64,000 bases of DNA from Caldilineaceae bacterium (GCA_020846635.1 JADLDO010000006.1:62001-126000); one strand, 5' to 3'. Positions 1-8,930 are shown, counted from the first letter of the stretch. Made by a program: numbers and translations. The notes: generated from the letters alone by a model not told the origin.

Positions 1-551
1 GCTGCACGCGTGCGGAAGATATCGCGCACTTCGGGGTTGGCAATCAAATCCACATAGCGGCGACGATAGCGTGTCTCGCGATCGCGCACCCCATGCCACT
101 TGTCGGGCATCGGCTTGAGTGTCTTGCTCAAGAACTGGATCGAAGTGGCATCCACGCTCACCTCGCCCGTTTTGGTCACGGTTAAGGGGCCTGTCGCCCC
201 AATGAAGTCACCCAGATCGACAAACTTCTTCCAGATGTTGTTGTAGAAACCTTCTGGAAGATTGTCACGGCGCAGGAGGATTTGGATTGTGCCGCTGCCA
301 TCTTCGATGTTGGCAAAGCTCATCTTGCCCATGTCGCGGATGCGCTTGAGCCGCCCGGTCACAACGACAATCTCTTCGCTAGCGCCGGATTCATAGAGGG
401 CGCGCGCTTCGGCGATGGTGTGGGTACGCTGGACGCGCGCCGGATAGGGGTCGATGCCCGCGGCAATCAACCCCTTCAAATTGGCAAGGCGCGCTTGTTC
501 TTGGTCCGTTAGGTTGCTGGGGTCAAACAAGTCCAGAGGCGAATCGGTCAC
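1..551 (-). CDS. lysS: Lysyl-tRNA synthetase, C-terminal part missing (window edge)
   Basis: Charges tRNA-Lys with lysine in the cytoplasm. Reading the minus strand from a GTG at 551 gives about 183 codons: an N-terminal helix, then the OB-fold anticodon-binding domain (VVTGRLKRIRDMGKMSFA near residues 64-81), then the start of the class II catalytic domain with RYRRRYVDLI. The frame runs off the left edge, which is why the ORF track omits it. GTG was chosen because AAAGGA lies about 8 nt upstream. It follows greA on the same strand after 117 bp, a common greA-lysS pairing, so the two are probably cotranscribed. Identification is firm; the 3' end is unseen. Confidence 0.93.
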   Translation of the reverse strand, partial: MTDSPLDLFDPSNLTDQEQARLANLKGLIAAGIDPYPARVQRTHTIAEARALYESGASEEIVVVTGRLKRIRDMGKMSFANIEDGSGTIQILLRRDNLPEGFYNNIWKKFVDLGDFIGATGPLTVTKTGEVSVDATSIQFLSKTLKPMPDKWHGVRDRETRYRRRYVDLIANPEVRDIFRTRA

Positions 552-668
552 CGTCGCTGTCCTTTTGAATCTATATGGCTTTTGAAAGATTGAGCTTACA
601 GCGATCGGCCCGCAGATGACAAGTTTGGCTTTGTCTCAAATGGGAGTTGCACAGCCGATGCAGGGGCG

Positions 669-1145
669 TTATTTGATCTTCAATACTTCGAAGATAATTT
701 CGCCACCAGGAGATTGAACCGTCGCCTTGTGACCGACACGTTTGCCAATCAATGCCTTGCCAATTGGGCTGCTGTTGCTGATGCGCCCCTGTGTGGGGTC
801 AGCTTCCACCGAACCAACGATGGTATAGGTCTCCTCGAAATCTGTGCCCTCTTCGCGCACAATCACTGTGCGACCGAGTGAGACTTCACCCTTGGGCTGC
901 GCATGATCTTCGATGAGTTGGGCATTCTTGAGTAGGTTTTCTAACTCACGGATACGGCCTTCTAAGAAGCCTTGCGCTGTCTTGGCCTCGTCATAGCCTG
1001 CGTTCTCGCTGATATCGCCCTCGGCCTTCGCCTCCGCGATCATCTGCGCGACTTCCTTACGCTTGGTTTCCGTAAGATATTCGTATTCCTCTTGAATCTT
1101 CTTAAGACCTTCACCTGTTAAATAGACTGGTTCATTGTTCGCCAT
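669..1145 (-). CDS. greA: Transcription elongation factor GreA
   Basis: GreA enters the secondary channel of RNA polymerase and stimulates cleavage of backtracked transcripts. The 158-residue protein has the usual length and two-domain plan: an N-terminal coiled coil (about residues 10-75) with the acidic tip EGDISENAGYDEAK, and a C-terminal FKBP-like domain ending in GGEIIFEVLKIK. The catalytic Asp and Glu of the tip are present. GGAG lies 10 nt upstream of the ATG. It is the first gene of a greA-lysS unit with a candidate promoter at 1309-1336. Confidence 0.97.
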   Translation of the reverse strand: MANNEPVYLTGEGLKKIQEEYEYLTETKRKEVAQMIAEAKAEGDISENAGYDEAKTAQGFLEGRIRELENLLKNAQLIEDHAQPKGEVSLGRTVIVREEGTDFEETYTIVGSVEADPTQGRISNSSPIGKALIGKRVGHKATVQSPGGEIIFEVLKIK

Positions 1146-1308
1146 AACCGCATTTCTCCATGAAAAAACACCGCCTGGTGGGGCGGCGCCTCCAAAACTA
1201 CTGTTGTGCTTAGCATAAAGTAATGGCCGACCTGCCCTGTGTGCCAGTTGTTCGTACGAGACTGGACTTTACACAGCGACTTAGGGTCGGCTCAATCTTC
1301 TTCTCCCT

Positions 1309-1336
1309 ATTATAGCTCATATGTCCAGATATGCAA
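1309..1336 (-). promoter_or_regulatory. Candidate greA-lysS promoter
   Basis: On the minus strand TTGCAT is followed after 16 bp by a perfect TATAAT, placing a start near 1302 and a leader of about 155 nt before greA. The -35 match is weak. The rest of the 1146-1480 gap holds nothing I can name. Confidence 0.4.
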
Positions 1337-1480
1337 ATCCAATTTGGCGCTAACCTGGAGACAGGGCTATGATCGAGTGCAAGCGACCTGCTGTGATTCT
1401 CGACTGTGATTTTTGGTAATGATTTTTGGCAAAGGCTCTTGCCCACATCTGCGGCGAGCCTAAGAAGATTTGGATATCCC

Positions 1481-2278
1481 ATGACGCAAGCAACCGAGTC
1501 TACCCGTCTGGTTTTTGACCGCTTCACCCGCTTCTATGACGAGGATTACCGGCACTATGACGAGGACATTGAGGCCATTGTCCACTTGGCGCAAGAGATG
1601 GATGGGCCGGTGTTGGAGCTAGGGTGCGGTACGGGGCGGCTGCTGCTGCCGCTGGTGGCGGCTGGGTTGCCGGTCACGGGCGTGGACATTAGCCCGGCAT
1701 TGCTGGCGCTGGCACGCGCCAAGTTGGGCAAGGTTCCGCATGGCGACCGTGTGACGCTGGTGGAGGCCGATCTGCGTGACTTGACGTTGCCCCAGCGCGA
1801 CTACGCCTTTGCCTTTTGCACCAGCAACACGTTGATGCACCTGGCTGATGCCGCCGACCAGTTGACCGCGTTGGAGCGCGCTGCGACTCATTTGCGCCCT
1901 GGCGGTCTGTTGATGCTTGACCTGTTTCACCCCGACATTGCACGCTTGGTAGAGGTGCATGGCGTGATGGAACTGGCCGATCAATGGCTGCGGGAGGATG
2001 GCACAGAGGTGATGAAATGGAGTGTGCGTACGCTCGATTTGGCGGAGCAACTGCAAGAGACGCTTTTCATCTATGAGGAGATCGGCCCCGACGGCAGCGT
2101 GCGGCGAACGCGCTGTCCTTTTACCTTGCGCTTTCTGTGGCGCAATGAAGCGGAGTTGATGCTGCGGCTGGCGGGGCTACAGGTGGAGGCCGTCTGGGGC
2201 GATTTTGAGGGTACGCCCTATGACAATCAGAGCGAACATCTGATTCTGCTGGCGACAAAGCCTGATAGCAGCAGGTAA
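1481..2278 (+). CDS. Class I SAM-dependent methyltransferase
   Basis: A 265-residue Rossmann-fold methyltransferase of unknown substrate. Motif I is VLELGCGTGRLLLPL near residue 45, followed by the acidic strand-2 end GVDIS and the DLRDL region. The C-terminal half, with RFLWRNEAELMLRLAGL and a closing LLATKP strand, is typical of small-molecule methyltransferases of the Methyltransf_25 type. The ORF track starts at a GTG at 1406, but that adds 25 residues with no family match. The ATG at 1481 (MTQATES) fits better, although its ribosome site is weak. It stands alone and ends at a hairpin shared with the convergent VOC gene. Confidence 0.85.
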   Translation: MTQATESTRLVFDRFTRFYDEDYRHYDEDIEAIVHLAQEMDGPVLELGCGTGRLLLPLVAAGLPVTGVDISPALLALARAKLGKVPHGDRVTLVEADLRDLTLPQRDYAFAFCTSNTLMHLADAADQLTALERAATHLRPGGLLMLDLFHPDIARLVEVHGVMELADQWLREDGTEVMKWSVRTLDLAEQLQETLFIYEEIGPDGSVRRTRCPFTLRFLWRNEAELMLRLAGLQVEAVWGDFEGTPYDNQSEHLILLATKPDSSR

Positions 2279-2295
2279 ACTTTGCAAACTGGCGC

Positions 2296-2336
2296 ACCCA
2301 GAAGAAACTCACGTTCAGAGTGAGCTTCTTCTGGGT
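2296..2336. terminator. Hairpin between convergent genes
   Basis: A 17-bp near-perfect stem starting ACCCAGAAGAAACTCAC, with one mismatch and a 6-nt loop, sits between two convergent genes. It lacks a clear T-tract on either side, so it may act as a weak bidirectional terminator or a 3'-end stabiliser. Confidence 0.55.
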
Positions 2337-2360
2337 ACGTATGGGTAGATATTCTCGGCG

Positions 2361-2777
2361 TTACGCTTTTTGACCAGCGATGTTCACCATCCAGTTAACG
2401 CCGAACTTGTCAGTGAGCATACCAAATGTGTCACCCCACGGGGCCTTCTCGAATGGCACCGTGATCGTGCTGCCGCTCGAAAGCTTGTCCCAGTAGCCTC
2501 TTAATTCTGCCTCGTTTTCGCCACTGAGCGATATACTAAGCTGTGACCCCTCGCTGTATTCCATGCCATTGGGTGTGTCAGACGCCATCAACGTGATGCC
2601 GTTGTTCGCTTCCAACTGCGCGTGCATAATTTTGTTGTCTTCGCTGGGGTCTTGAGATGCATGAGATTCTTTGAAGGTGTTCAGCGTAAGGTTGCCGCCA
2701 AAGACGGATTTATAGAACTCCATCGCCTCGCGGGCATTATCCTTAAAGCTAATGTACGGGTTGAGTAGGGTGGGCAT
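2361..2777 (-). CDS. VOC-fold (PhnB / glyoxalase-like) protein
   Basis: 138 residues matching the PhnB-like group of the vicinal oxygen chelate superfamily: MPTLLNPYISFKDNAREAM at the start, FYKSVFGG, an IMHAQL strand, and WGDTFGMLTDKFGVNWMVN at the C-terminus. Members are often annotated as 3-demethylubiquinone methyltransferase-like, but no methyltransferase motif is present and the substrate is unknown. The start has a strong AGGAGG about 6 nt upstream. It is monocistronic, driven by the consensus promoter at 2885-2913. Confidence 0.88.
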   Translation of the reverse strand: MPTLLNPYISFKDNAREAMEFYKSVFGGNLTLNTFKESHASQDPSEDNKIMHAQLEANNGITLMASDTPNGMEYSEGSQLSISLSGENEAELRGYWDKLSSGSTITVPFEKAPWGDTFGMLTDKFGVNWMVNIAGQKA

Positions 2778-2884
2778 AGTTCCTCCTGGGTTCGCGCTTA
2801 TATGACAAAACTGTCTGTAGGATAGAGGGGATGAGCCGTTGGCATCCGTTCAGGTTTGGCTCAGGTCAGATGCCTGCACACGAA

Positions 2885-2913
2885 ATTATAGAACAAAAGT
2901 TCTGATATGTCAA
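2885..2913 (-). promoter_or_regulatory. Consensus sigma70 promoter with palindrome in spacer
   Basis: The minus strand carries a perfect TTGACA, a 17-bp spacer and a perfect TATAAT, giving a leader of about 100 nt before the VOC gene. The spacer and first -10 base hold an inverted repeat, AGAAC-4-GTTCT (2890-2903), which could be a repressor site. Such a strong promoter implies that a repressor is needed. Confidence 0.75.
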
Positions 2914-3006
2914 CGTCCAATTTTTTTCTTGAAGGGGACGTTTGTATCAGAAATATAAGTTTGGCGTCATGAAGTATTGACATACTGTGGTATAGTAGTA
3001 TGTAGC

Positions 3007-3105
3007 GAGCTGGGTGGTCACAGGGCAAATGAGTGCCCCTTGAGGGTAGCAGGCTTCGCCTGACCGTGTGACATTTATGTCCCTCGTGGACTTCCCCAGC
3101 TTCTT
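3007..3105 (+). ncRNA. Candidate structured RNA (or small palindromic element)
   Basis: About 95 nt fold into a nested, branched structure. AGCTGGG (3008-3014) pairs with CCCAGCT (3095-3101). GTCACA (3017-3022) pairs with TGTGAC (3067-3072). Inside are hairpins GGGCA/TGCCC and CAGGC-TTC-GCCTG, and outside them GTCC/GGAC. TTGACA at 2977-2982 lies about 30 nt upstream with a poor -10 (TATGTA), and TTCTTTT follows the closing stem. No known RNA family was recognised. It could equally be a small inverted-repeat element or the 3' UTR of the minus-strand gene that ends at 3106. Confidence 0.35.
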
Positions 3106-3600
3106 TTATTTCTGTAATAGACGAGCGATCTCCTCATAGCTAATTACGCGTTCGGCTGTTGCCTTGCCATCGTATATCTGCTTTGCCAGCCTATCAGCCT
3201 TGCTTCCTTTTACGTTCTCAAAAATGATCATCCCAGACGTAGCATCTGGCTTATTGGTACGGATGAGTGCCAAGAGTAGATTCTTGATCGTTGCCTCTAC
3301 CTGAGGGCCGTCATAATCCTTGTCAATGACAATCAAGTCAATTGTGCCGAATGACTCACGCACGACTAGGTACACCAGTACTGCCAGCAAGCGATAGCGA
3401 TCTGATTTTACTCCATACAGTTCCTTAATCAGTCTCCGAGCCTTCTGCTTTACATTGTGGGGTACCATATAGGCTCGTTGCTGTTGGTCATTTGCCATCA
3501 CTATGGCGCTGTTTCGTACCCAATGCTCTATCTTGGCACTGAGATCGACGTAGACTGTGATTGCCACTCGCGTTGATTCTCCTAAATGAAGCTTGCCCAT
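3106..3600 (-). CDS. Hypothetical protein, orphan
   Basis: I do not recognise this 164-residue protein. It starts with a hydrophobic strand (VAITVYVDLSAKIEHW), has a central hydrophobic segment YRLLAVLVYLVVRE, then TIDLIVIDKDYDG, and ends EEIARLLQK. Alternating strands with conserved-looking Asp residues could mean an RNase-H-like or Rossmannoid fold, but this is only an impression. The ATG at 3600 has no ribosome site. A GTG at 3567 has AGGAG about 11 nt upstream and may be the true start. Base composition is AT-richer than the neighbours, and the gene lies between a structured element and a long palindrome, which suggests an acquired gene. Confidence 0.55.
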   Translation of the reverse strand: MGKLHLGESTRVAITVYVDLSAKIEHWVRNSAIVMANDQQQRAYMVPHNVKQKARRLIKELYGVKSDRYRLLAVLVYLVVRESFGTIDLIVIDKDYDGPQVEATIKNLLLALIRTNKPDATSGMIIFENVKGSKADRLAKQIYDGKATAERVISYEEIARLLQK

Positions 3601-3642
3601 GTCTGGAACAGCCTGACGTTAAGGAGCCAGAATCTTGGCAAC

Positions 3643-3664
3643 AAAAAACGTCCCTGATCGGACG
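3643..3664 (-). terminator. Rho-independent terminator after nrdJ
   Basis: On the minus strand CGTCC, a 6-nt loop and GGACG are followed directly by six T residues. It lies about 160 nt past the nrdJ stop and 43 nt before the orphan gene. Confidence 0.6.
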
Positions 3665-3740
3665 GTTAAAGAAGGGGTATTGGGTATCTTTGTACGCGAT
3701 TTCTAAACAGTCAGTAATTAACCGTGTCTTTACATAGGAT

Positions 3741-3790
3741 ATATAGATGTAAGGGATTGGACCATATGGTCCAATCCCTTACATCTATAT
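3741..3790. repeat. Perfect 50-bp palindrome
   Basis: Two 25-bp arms meet at CCATATGG with no spacer and no mismatch; the outer arm reads ATATAGATGTAAGGGATTGG. There is no T-tract on either side, so it is not a standard terminator. It lies 31 bp past the nrdJ stop, at the edge of the AT-rich orphan segment. Confidence 0.9.
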
Positions 3791-3820
3791 CGGCGCATGA
3801 TTAAACGCGAACTTTTACCC

Positions 3821-6472
3821 CTAGCACTCGCTGTACCCACACGTTGCACACTTGCGGCAGCCTTCGATGTTGAGGAAGGCTGCTTCACCACATTCGGGAC
3901 AGATGTCGCCGATGGGACGTTGGGCGATGGGCAGAGCTAGCTGTTCGTGCCGTTCTTCCTCGCGCATGGGGGGTAGGTCGCTTAGATGCTCGGCGAGGAC
4001 TTGGGCGACGCCATCGGGCAGACTGCGTACGCGGTTCGCACCAAAGCCCAGCGGTCTCCCGCCACCGATACCCGCCATTTCATCCAGCACCCAGCGCAGC
4101 CGTTCGTTTGCCGGTAGAGCGGAGGGCATGCGCAGGATGAGGCTGATCAAACGGCCTGTGGCCTCGGAGACGGCGGCAACATCGCTGCCGACCTTACCGA
4201 CATTGAGGAAGACCTCAAAGGGTTCGCCACGCTCATCGCTGTTGACGGTGATGTAGGCAGTACCGAGCGGCGTCTCCTTGCGATAGGTGCTGCCGCGCAG
4301 GATCGAGGGACGCGGGCGTTTGGTGACGACCGGCCTGACATCATGCACCGCCGGTGTGATCTCGGCACGCTTGCTTTCATGGCCCGCGGTGCCGTTGCCA
4401 TTGGTCCCGTTCGCATATGCAGCTTCGGGCGCGTGCCCATTTGCCGTAATGGCGCTGACGGCGACGGGCGCATCGTCAGTCTTCTTCTCTTTGGTCGCTT
4501 TGGTCTCCAACACAACCTCTTGTCGGCTGCCCGTGACGTAGACGGTCAAGCCCTTGCAGCCCAACTCCCATGCCAACAGATAGGCATTGGCAACATCGGC
4601 CTCGGTCGCACCTTCGGGGAAGTTACAGGTCTTGCTGATGCTGTTGTCCACAAAGGCTTGGATGGCCGCTTGCATGCGTACATGCTCGTCGGCGCTGATG
4701 TCGCTGCTGACGACAAAGGTATGGCGCAACGCTTCGGGCAGCTCCATGATGTCTTGGCAGCTTCCACTCATGGCAACCCGCTGCTTGATCGACTCCTTCT
4801 GCCTCTCGCTCAACTCGGTAGCATTAAGCGCCTCCTCAAAGCGGGGGCTGGTGTAGGGCAGTTCTACATTCTTGTCGCCGTCCTTAAAGTGGCGAATATA
4901 GCCCAGAGCAAAGACCGGCTCACAGCCATAGCCTTCGCAGCCGCAGACCGTGGCAATCGTGCCGGTGGGGGCTACGGTGGTCTGGGCAGCGTTGCGGATG
5001 CCATGTTCTTCAATGCCACCGACGATCATTTGCCAATCCAGCGAAGGACGGCCCCAATCGCGGCGGAAGGGGGTGACAGGGGTAGGGGTCTGCCACTTCA
5101 TGCCGCCCGCCTGCTTGGGATCATAGATGGAGCCTTCGTAGGCGAGAAATGGGCCGCGGTCGCCTGCAAGCTCGATGCTCTTTTCCATGCAGTGATAGCG
5201 CACAAATTCCATAATCTGGGCGGCGAACTCCTGCCCTTCTTCGCTGCCATAGCGGATGCCCAGGAGGTACATCATATCGCCCAGCCCCATGATGCCCAGG
5301 CCGATACGACGGGCGCGATAAGCTGCCTCCGCCACTTCGGGAATAACCGGCACATAGGCGTTGGCTGTCACAACATTATCCAGGAAATGGGTACTTTCAT
5401 AGATAGAGCGGCGCAGCAGATCCCAATCGACTACCGGCTTGCCGTTAGCGTCATACGTGACATGGACACCCAAGTTGATTGAGCCAAGGCAGCAGTTCTC
5501 ATAGGGGCCGAGCCACTGTTCTCCGCATGGGTTTGTCGCCTCCAGGGCATAGAGATGAGGGACGGGATTGGAACGGTTGGCGGCGTCGATAAAGAGCGCG
5601 CCCGGCTCGCCGTTGTGGTGGGCATATTTGACGATCTTGTCAAAGAGGTCGCGGGCGCGTACGCTCTTCCAGACTTCGCCATTGCGCGGGTTGATCAGCT
5701 CAAAATCGGTGTCATCCTTGACCGCTTGCATAAAGGCATCGGTGATGGCAACGGAGATGTTAAAGTTGGAAATGGAGCCTTCTTTGGCCTTGCACTCGAT
5801 AAATTCTTCGATGTCCGGATGATCCACGCGCAGGACACCCATATTGGCACCGCGCCTTGTGCCGCCCTGTGCGATCTCACCAAAAGCTTGGTCATAGACG
5901 CGCAGGAAGCCTACCGGGCCGGTGGCGCGACCGGCAGAGGTGTGAACAATGTCGTTCTTGGGGCGCAGGCGGCTGAAGGAGAAGCCGTTGCCACCACCGG
6001 TCTGTTGGATGAGGGCAGCGACACGCAAAGTGCTAAAGATGCCGTCGCGCCCCTTGCCCATATCATCTTCGATGGGCAGCACAAAACAGGCTGCCAGTTG
6101 GCCCAGGGGTGTGCCTGCGCCGGTAAAGGTAGGGCTGTTGGGGAAGAAGCGATATTCGGAAAGCAGCTTATAGAATGCTTCTGCCGCGCCTTCGGCATCG
6201 CCCTTGTGCTGGTTTTCGGCCTGGGCAATGTGATAGGCGATGCGATAGAACATGCCCGCCGGGGTCTCCAGCAGATTGCCGTCGAGGTCGCGGCGCAGAT
6301 AGCGCCGCTCCAGCACCTTGCGGCTGTTGTCGGTTAGGTTGATCTTGCTTTCCTCTACATAATCGGGTGGTGTGAGTGTGACACGCTGCCCGGCCACATT
6401 TTCAATGACAGTCGTTGCCCCATGCCGGTTGGTGGGAGCAGTGTCGGCGGTCAGGGTGGCTTTTGTTTGCAT
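3821..6472 (-). CDS. nrdJ: Class II (adenosylcobalamin-dependent) ribonucleotide reductase
   Basis: Reduces ribonucleotides to deoxyribonucleotides with a cobalamin-generated thiyl radical, so it needs neither oxygen nor a second subunit. The 883 residues show the N-terminal RNR segment, the first active-site cysteine in [14 protein letters not shown], the glycine-rich [10 protein letters not shown], the radical-site loop NPCGEQ followed by [10 protein letters not shown], the PTGTIATV loop, a TSCPD domain ([18 protein letters not shown], about residue 730) and a C-terminal cysteine cluster CPECGEAAF...[12 protein letters not shown], which feeds electrons to the active site. No intein is present. 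GGAGG lies 9 nt before the ATG. nrdR is just upstream but separated by a terminator. No cobalamin riboswitch was seen upstream. Confidence 0.97.
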   Translation of the reverse strand: MQTKATLTADTAPTNRHGATTVIENVAGQRVTLTPPDYVEESKINLTDNSRKVLERRYLRRDLDGNLLETPAGMFYRIAYHIAQAENQHKGDAEGAAEAFYKLLSEYRFFPNSPTFTGAGTPLGQLAACFVLPIEDDMGKGRDGIFSTLRVAALIQQTGGGNGFSFSRLRPKNDIVHTSAGRATGPVGFLRVYDQAFGEIAQGGTRRGANMGVLRVDHPDIEEFIECKAKEGSISNFNISVAITDAFMQAVKDDTDFELINPRNGEVWKSVRARDLFDKIVKYAHHNGEPGALFIDAANRSNPVPHLYALEATNPCGEQWLGPYENCCLGSINLGVHVTYDANGKPVVDWDLLRRSIYESTHFLDNVVTANAYVPVIPEVAEAAYRARRIGLGIMGLGDMMYLLGIRYGSEEGQEFAAQIMEFVRYHCMEKSIELAGDRGPFLAYEGSIYDPKQAGGMKWQTPTPVTPFRRDWGRPSLDWQMIVGGIEEHGIRNAAQTTVAPTGTIATVCGCEGYGCEPVFALGYIRHFKDGDKNVELPYTSPRFEEALNATELSERQKESIKQRVAMSGSCQDIMELPEALRHTFVVSSDISADEHVRMQAAIQAFVDNSISKTCNFPEGATEADVANAYLLAWELGCKGLTVYVTGSRQEVVLETKATKEKKTDDAPVAVSAITANGHAPEAAYANGTNGNGTAGHESKRAEITPAVHDVRPVVTKRPRPSILRGSTYRKETPLGTAYITVNSDERGEPFEVFLNVGKVGSDVAAVSEATGRLISLILRMPSALPANERLRWVLDEMAGIGGGRPLGFGANRVRSLPDGVAQVLAEHLSDLPPMREEERHEQLALPIAQRPIGDICPECGEAAFLNIEGCRKCATCGYSEC

Positions 6473-6596
6473 GATCGATTCTCCTCCAGGTAGACACCAC
6501 TATGATAGCTAGGCGGTTTGCACAACGCAGATACCAAACTGCCGCAATAGAAATTCATGCCAAAGCAAGCCTCAAAGAGCCGCACTGGCACATGGG

Positions 6597-6631
6597 AAAA
6601 AAAGCGCAGGCTGCGGCTGGGCCAAGCCTGC
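6597..6631 (-). terminator. Rho-independent terminator after nrdR
   Basis: On the minus strand GCAGGCT and AGCCTGC form a 7-bp stem with a 12-nt loop, followed by GC and seven T residues. It separates nrdR from nrdJ, so nrdJ should have its own promoter within the next 125 bp, although I could not pick one with confidence. Confidence 0.75.
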
Positions 6632-6750
6632 ACTATGAAGAAGTACTTCGACTTCAACTGTGCTTAAATTGAAAGGAACCTAAGAACGATGACGAAAGCT
6701 ACACCATTTGGCTACGCCGATTTAGATACATTTCTCGGTCTAGTTGGGGT

Positions 6751-7194
6751 CTAGCGACCCATCAAGCGGTCGATCTCGGAGCGCAGTTCGTTGAGATCGT
6801 TGATCTCCAGATAGACACTGGCAAAACGGATATAGGCGACTTGATCGGTTTGGGCCAGATGGTCGAGAACCAAGTTGCCGATGATGTTGCTGGACACTTC
6901 AGAGCGACCGAGGCTTTGGAGTGCTTCTTCAATCTGCACGACGATGTGCTCAATGGCGTCACTGCTAACGGGGCGTTTGGTGGCGGCGATTTGAATCCCA
7001 GAGAGCAACTTTTGCCGGTCATAGGCTTCGCGGCGTCCATCACTCTTGACGACCAACAGGCTGGCGGCGACATGCTCATAGGTAGTAAAACGCTGGTCAC
7101 AATTTTCACAGCGCCGCCGCCGCCGGATGCCATCGGCGGCATCGCGGGTATCAATCACTTTGTGTTGAGAATGCCCACAATGGGGACAGCGCAT
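6751..7194 (-). CDS. nrdR: Transcriptional repressor NrdR
   Basis: NrdR senses ATP/dATP through an ATP-cone and represses ribonucleotide reductase genes. The 147 residues contain an N-terminal zinc ribbon (CPHCGHSQ near the start, then [12 protein letters not shown] about residues 31-42), an arginine patch RRRRR for DNA binding, and an ATP-cone with [20 protein letters not shown] (about residues 49-68). Full length for the family. It lies directly upstream of nrdJ, its expected target, and has two NrdR-box-like sites in its own upstream region, suggesting autoregulation. Confidence 0.97.
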   Translation of the reverse strand: MRCPHCGHSQHKVIDTRDAADGIRRRRRCENCDQRFTTYEHVAASLLVVKSDGRREAYDRQKLLSGIQIAATKRPVSSDAIEHIVVQIEEALQSLGRSEVSSNIIGNLVLDHLAQTDQVAYIRFASVYLEINDLNELRSEIDRLMGR

Positions 7195-7304
7195 AGCAAT
7201 TTTGACTAGATCTGTTTAGAAATTTGATTGGAAAGTTGGTTAGAATTGAAACCTACGCTCTCTCCCTTTTGCCTATCCAATGGGGCCGGGGAAGGAGACA
7301 TAAC

Positions 7305-7351
7305 TCACCATATATTGTGTTATTGTTAATGAATGCTACTATATATAGGCT
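7305..7351. promoter_or_regulatory. Tandem NrdR boxes upstream of nrdR
   Basis: Box 1 (7305-7320) reads TCACCATATATTGTGT and matches the NrdR consensus ACACWATATATWGTGT at about 14 of 16 positions. Box 2 (7336-7351) reads CTACTATATATAGGCT and matches the core. Their starts are 31 bp apart, three helical turns, the usual spacing of paired NrdR sites. Apart from these sites and the ftsZ terminator, the 7195-7658 gap shows nothing I can name. Confidence 0.7.
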
Positions 7352-7568
7352 GTTTCGGTGCGTAGTGTAGCATACCTTTACGGGGCTTGCAAATAGAAAA
7401 ACAGGTGTTCTGTCAGGAGAACAGGGGTATTTCCAGGCGTGCAACCAGAAAATTTAAGGTGGGAAGATCTGTTGCGATTCGGCATACTGGATGCAACAAA
7501 AGAATGGGGAGGAGAGGGATCGCCGTAGATAGAATAGGGCAACGCCAAAGGCGGATAAAATGAAACAG

Positions 7569-7602
7569 AAAAAGCGGGTGTATCGACTAGACACACCCGC
7601 TT
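7569..7602 (-). terminator. Rho-independent terminator of ftsZ / dcw cluster
   Basis: On the minus strand AAGCGGGTGT pairs with ACACCCGCTT and is followed by a T-run. It lies 57 nt past the ftsZ stop and ends the dcw cluster. Confidence 0.8.
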
Positions 7603-7658
7603 CGGGGCTGCAAAAGTGGGGGACAGAAACCTAGAAATCAGGGGAGAATTGGCGACGG

Positions 7659-8807
7659 TTAGCGCCCGTTGCTGCGTGAGCGGCGCAGGAAAGACGGAAT
7701 ATCCAGGTCGTCGCGCTCAAAGGTACGCACCTTGTAATCGTTGGGAGGCGGGGGTTGCTGTGGCCGGCTGGTCTCTGGACGCGGCTGATTTGAACGATTG
7801 TCATAATTGCGCTGGTTGTTATATTGCGGCAGATCCTCGCTATCCTGGCGATCAAAGCCGGTGGCGATGACCGTCAGATGGATCTCCTCCTTGATGTTCG
7901 GGTCGATGACCGCACCAAAGATGATATTAGACTCAGGGTGAGCCGCAGCGCGAATGACCTCGGCAGCTTCGTTGACCTCAAAGAGGCTTAGGTCATTGCC
8001 TCCCTTGATATTAAAGAGGATCGAGCGTGCACCGTCGATGGAGACATCGAGCAGCGCGCTGTGGATGGCCTCCTGCACAGCATCTTTGGCGCGATTCTCG
8101 CCCGTCCCGCGGCCAATTGCCATCAGGGCCGCGCCGCCTTCGATCATCACCGCGCGCACATCGGCAAAGTCGAGATTGACCAAGCCAGGAATGGTGATCA
8201 ATTCGCTGATGCCCTGAATACCCTGTCGCAGCACATCATCGGCAGTGCGGAAGGCTTGGTTGATGCTGACCTTCTTGTCCACTACCTGTAAAAGCCGGTC
8301 GTTGGGGATGGCGATGAGCGTATCCACATTGTTCTTTAGCTCATCCAGCGCGCCTTCCGCCGAACGGCGGCGATGGCTGCCCTCAAAGGTGAAAGGCCGC
8401 GTGACGACGCCAATGGTCAGCGCACCCAAATCGCGCGCAATACCGGCGATGACCGGCGATGCACCCGACCCTGTGCCGCCACCCATACCCGCGGTCACAA
8501 AGATCATGTCTGCGCCTTCGAGAACCTCTCGAATCTCCTCGCGGCTTTCTTCCGCGGCGCGCTGCCCGATCTCCGGGTTGCCACCAGAGCCAAGCCCTTT
8601 GGTCAACTTGTCGCCAATGCGTAGACGAATCGGGGAATTCGAGAGCATGAGCGCTTGGGCATCGGTGTTGACCGAAATGAATTCGACACCTTGCAGACCT
8701 TCTTCGATCATACGATTGACCGCGTTTTGACCACCGCCGCCAATCCCCACTACTTTGATCTTGGCAAAATTTTCAACGAACTGAGGCTGAGAATTACTTC
8801 GCGCCAT
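7659..8807 (-). CDS. ftsZ: Cell division protein FtsZ
   Basis: Tubulin-like GTPase that forms the division ring. The frame holds [16 protein letters not shown], the tubulin signature [11 protein letters not shown], the T7-loop region [11 protein letters not shown], a variable proline/glutamine-rich linker, and the C-terminal peptide [10 protein letters not shown] that binds FtsA. The ORF track starts at 8906, but I place the start at 8807 (MARSNSQ) because AAGGAG lies 7 nt upstream and the extra 33 residues are atypical. This gives 382 residues. It is the last gene of the dcw cluster and lies 309 bp from ftsA, much further than any other gap inside the cluster, so it may have its own promoter. 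Confidence 0.98.
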   Translation of the reverse strand: MARSNSQPQFVENFAKIKVVGIGGGGQNAVNRMIEEGLQGVEFISVNTDAQALMLSNSPIRLRIGDKLTKGLGSGGNPEIGQRAAEESREEIREVLEGADMIFVTAGMGGGTGSGASPVIAGIARDLGALTIGVVTRPFTFEGSHRRRSAEGALDELKNNVDTLIAIPNDRLLQVVDKKVSINQAFRTADDVLRQGIQGISELITIPGLVNLDFADVRAVMIEGGAALMAIGRGTGENRAKDAVQEAIHSALLDVSIDGARSILFNIKGGNDLSLFEVNEAAEVIRAAAHPESNIIFGAVIDPNIKEEIHLTVIATGFDRQDSEDLPQYNNQRNYDNRSNQPRPETSRPQQPPPPNDYKVRTFERDDLDIPSFLRRSRSNGR

Positions 8808-8930
8808 GTTCTGCTCCTTCTGTTGACCCATATCTTGTCCAAACGAGTCCATTACACCACCATCTCCCTTGACATAACAACCGTACTTCCCTACATCCAT
8901 ACTCAACCGATATGCAATCCTCTACCCAAT

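Noticed and set aside
1406-1480. Earlier start of the methyltransferase
   Set aside because: The GTG at 1406 adds residues with no family similarity; the ATG at 1481 is a better fit.
3007-3101. tRNA or SRP RNA
   Set aside because: Seven-bp outer stem suggested tRNA, but there is no T-loop or anticodon arm, and no SRP core motif.
3741-3790. Terminator of nrdJ
   Set aside because: No T-run on either side; the conventional terminator lies at 3643-3664.
4343-5482. 379-codon plus-strand ORF
   Set aside because: It lies wholly antisense to nrdJ, which has all family motifs. It is a shadow frame of GC-rich coding DNA.
6473-6750. Cobalamin riboswitch upstream of nrdJ
   Set aside because: I looked for the B12 box and core on the minus strand and saw only the nrdR terminator and a short palindrome.
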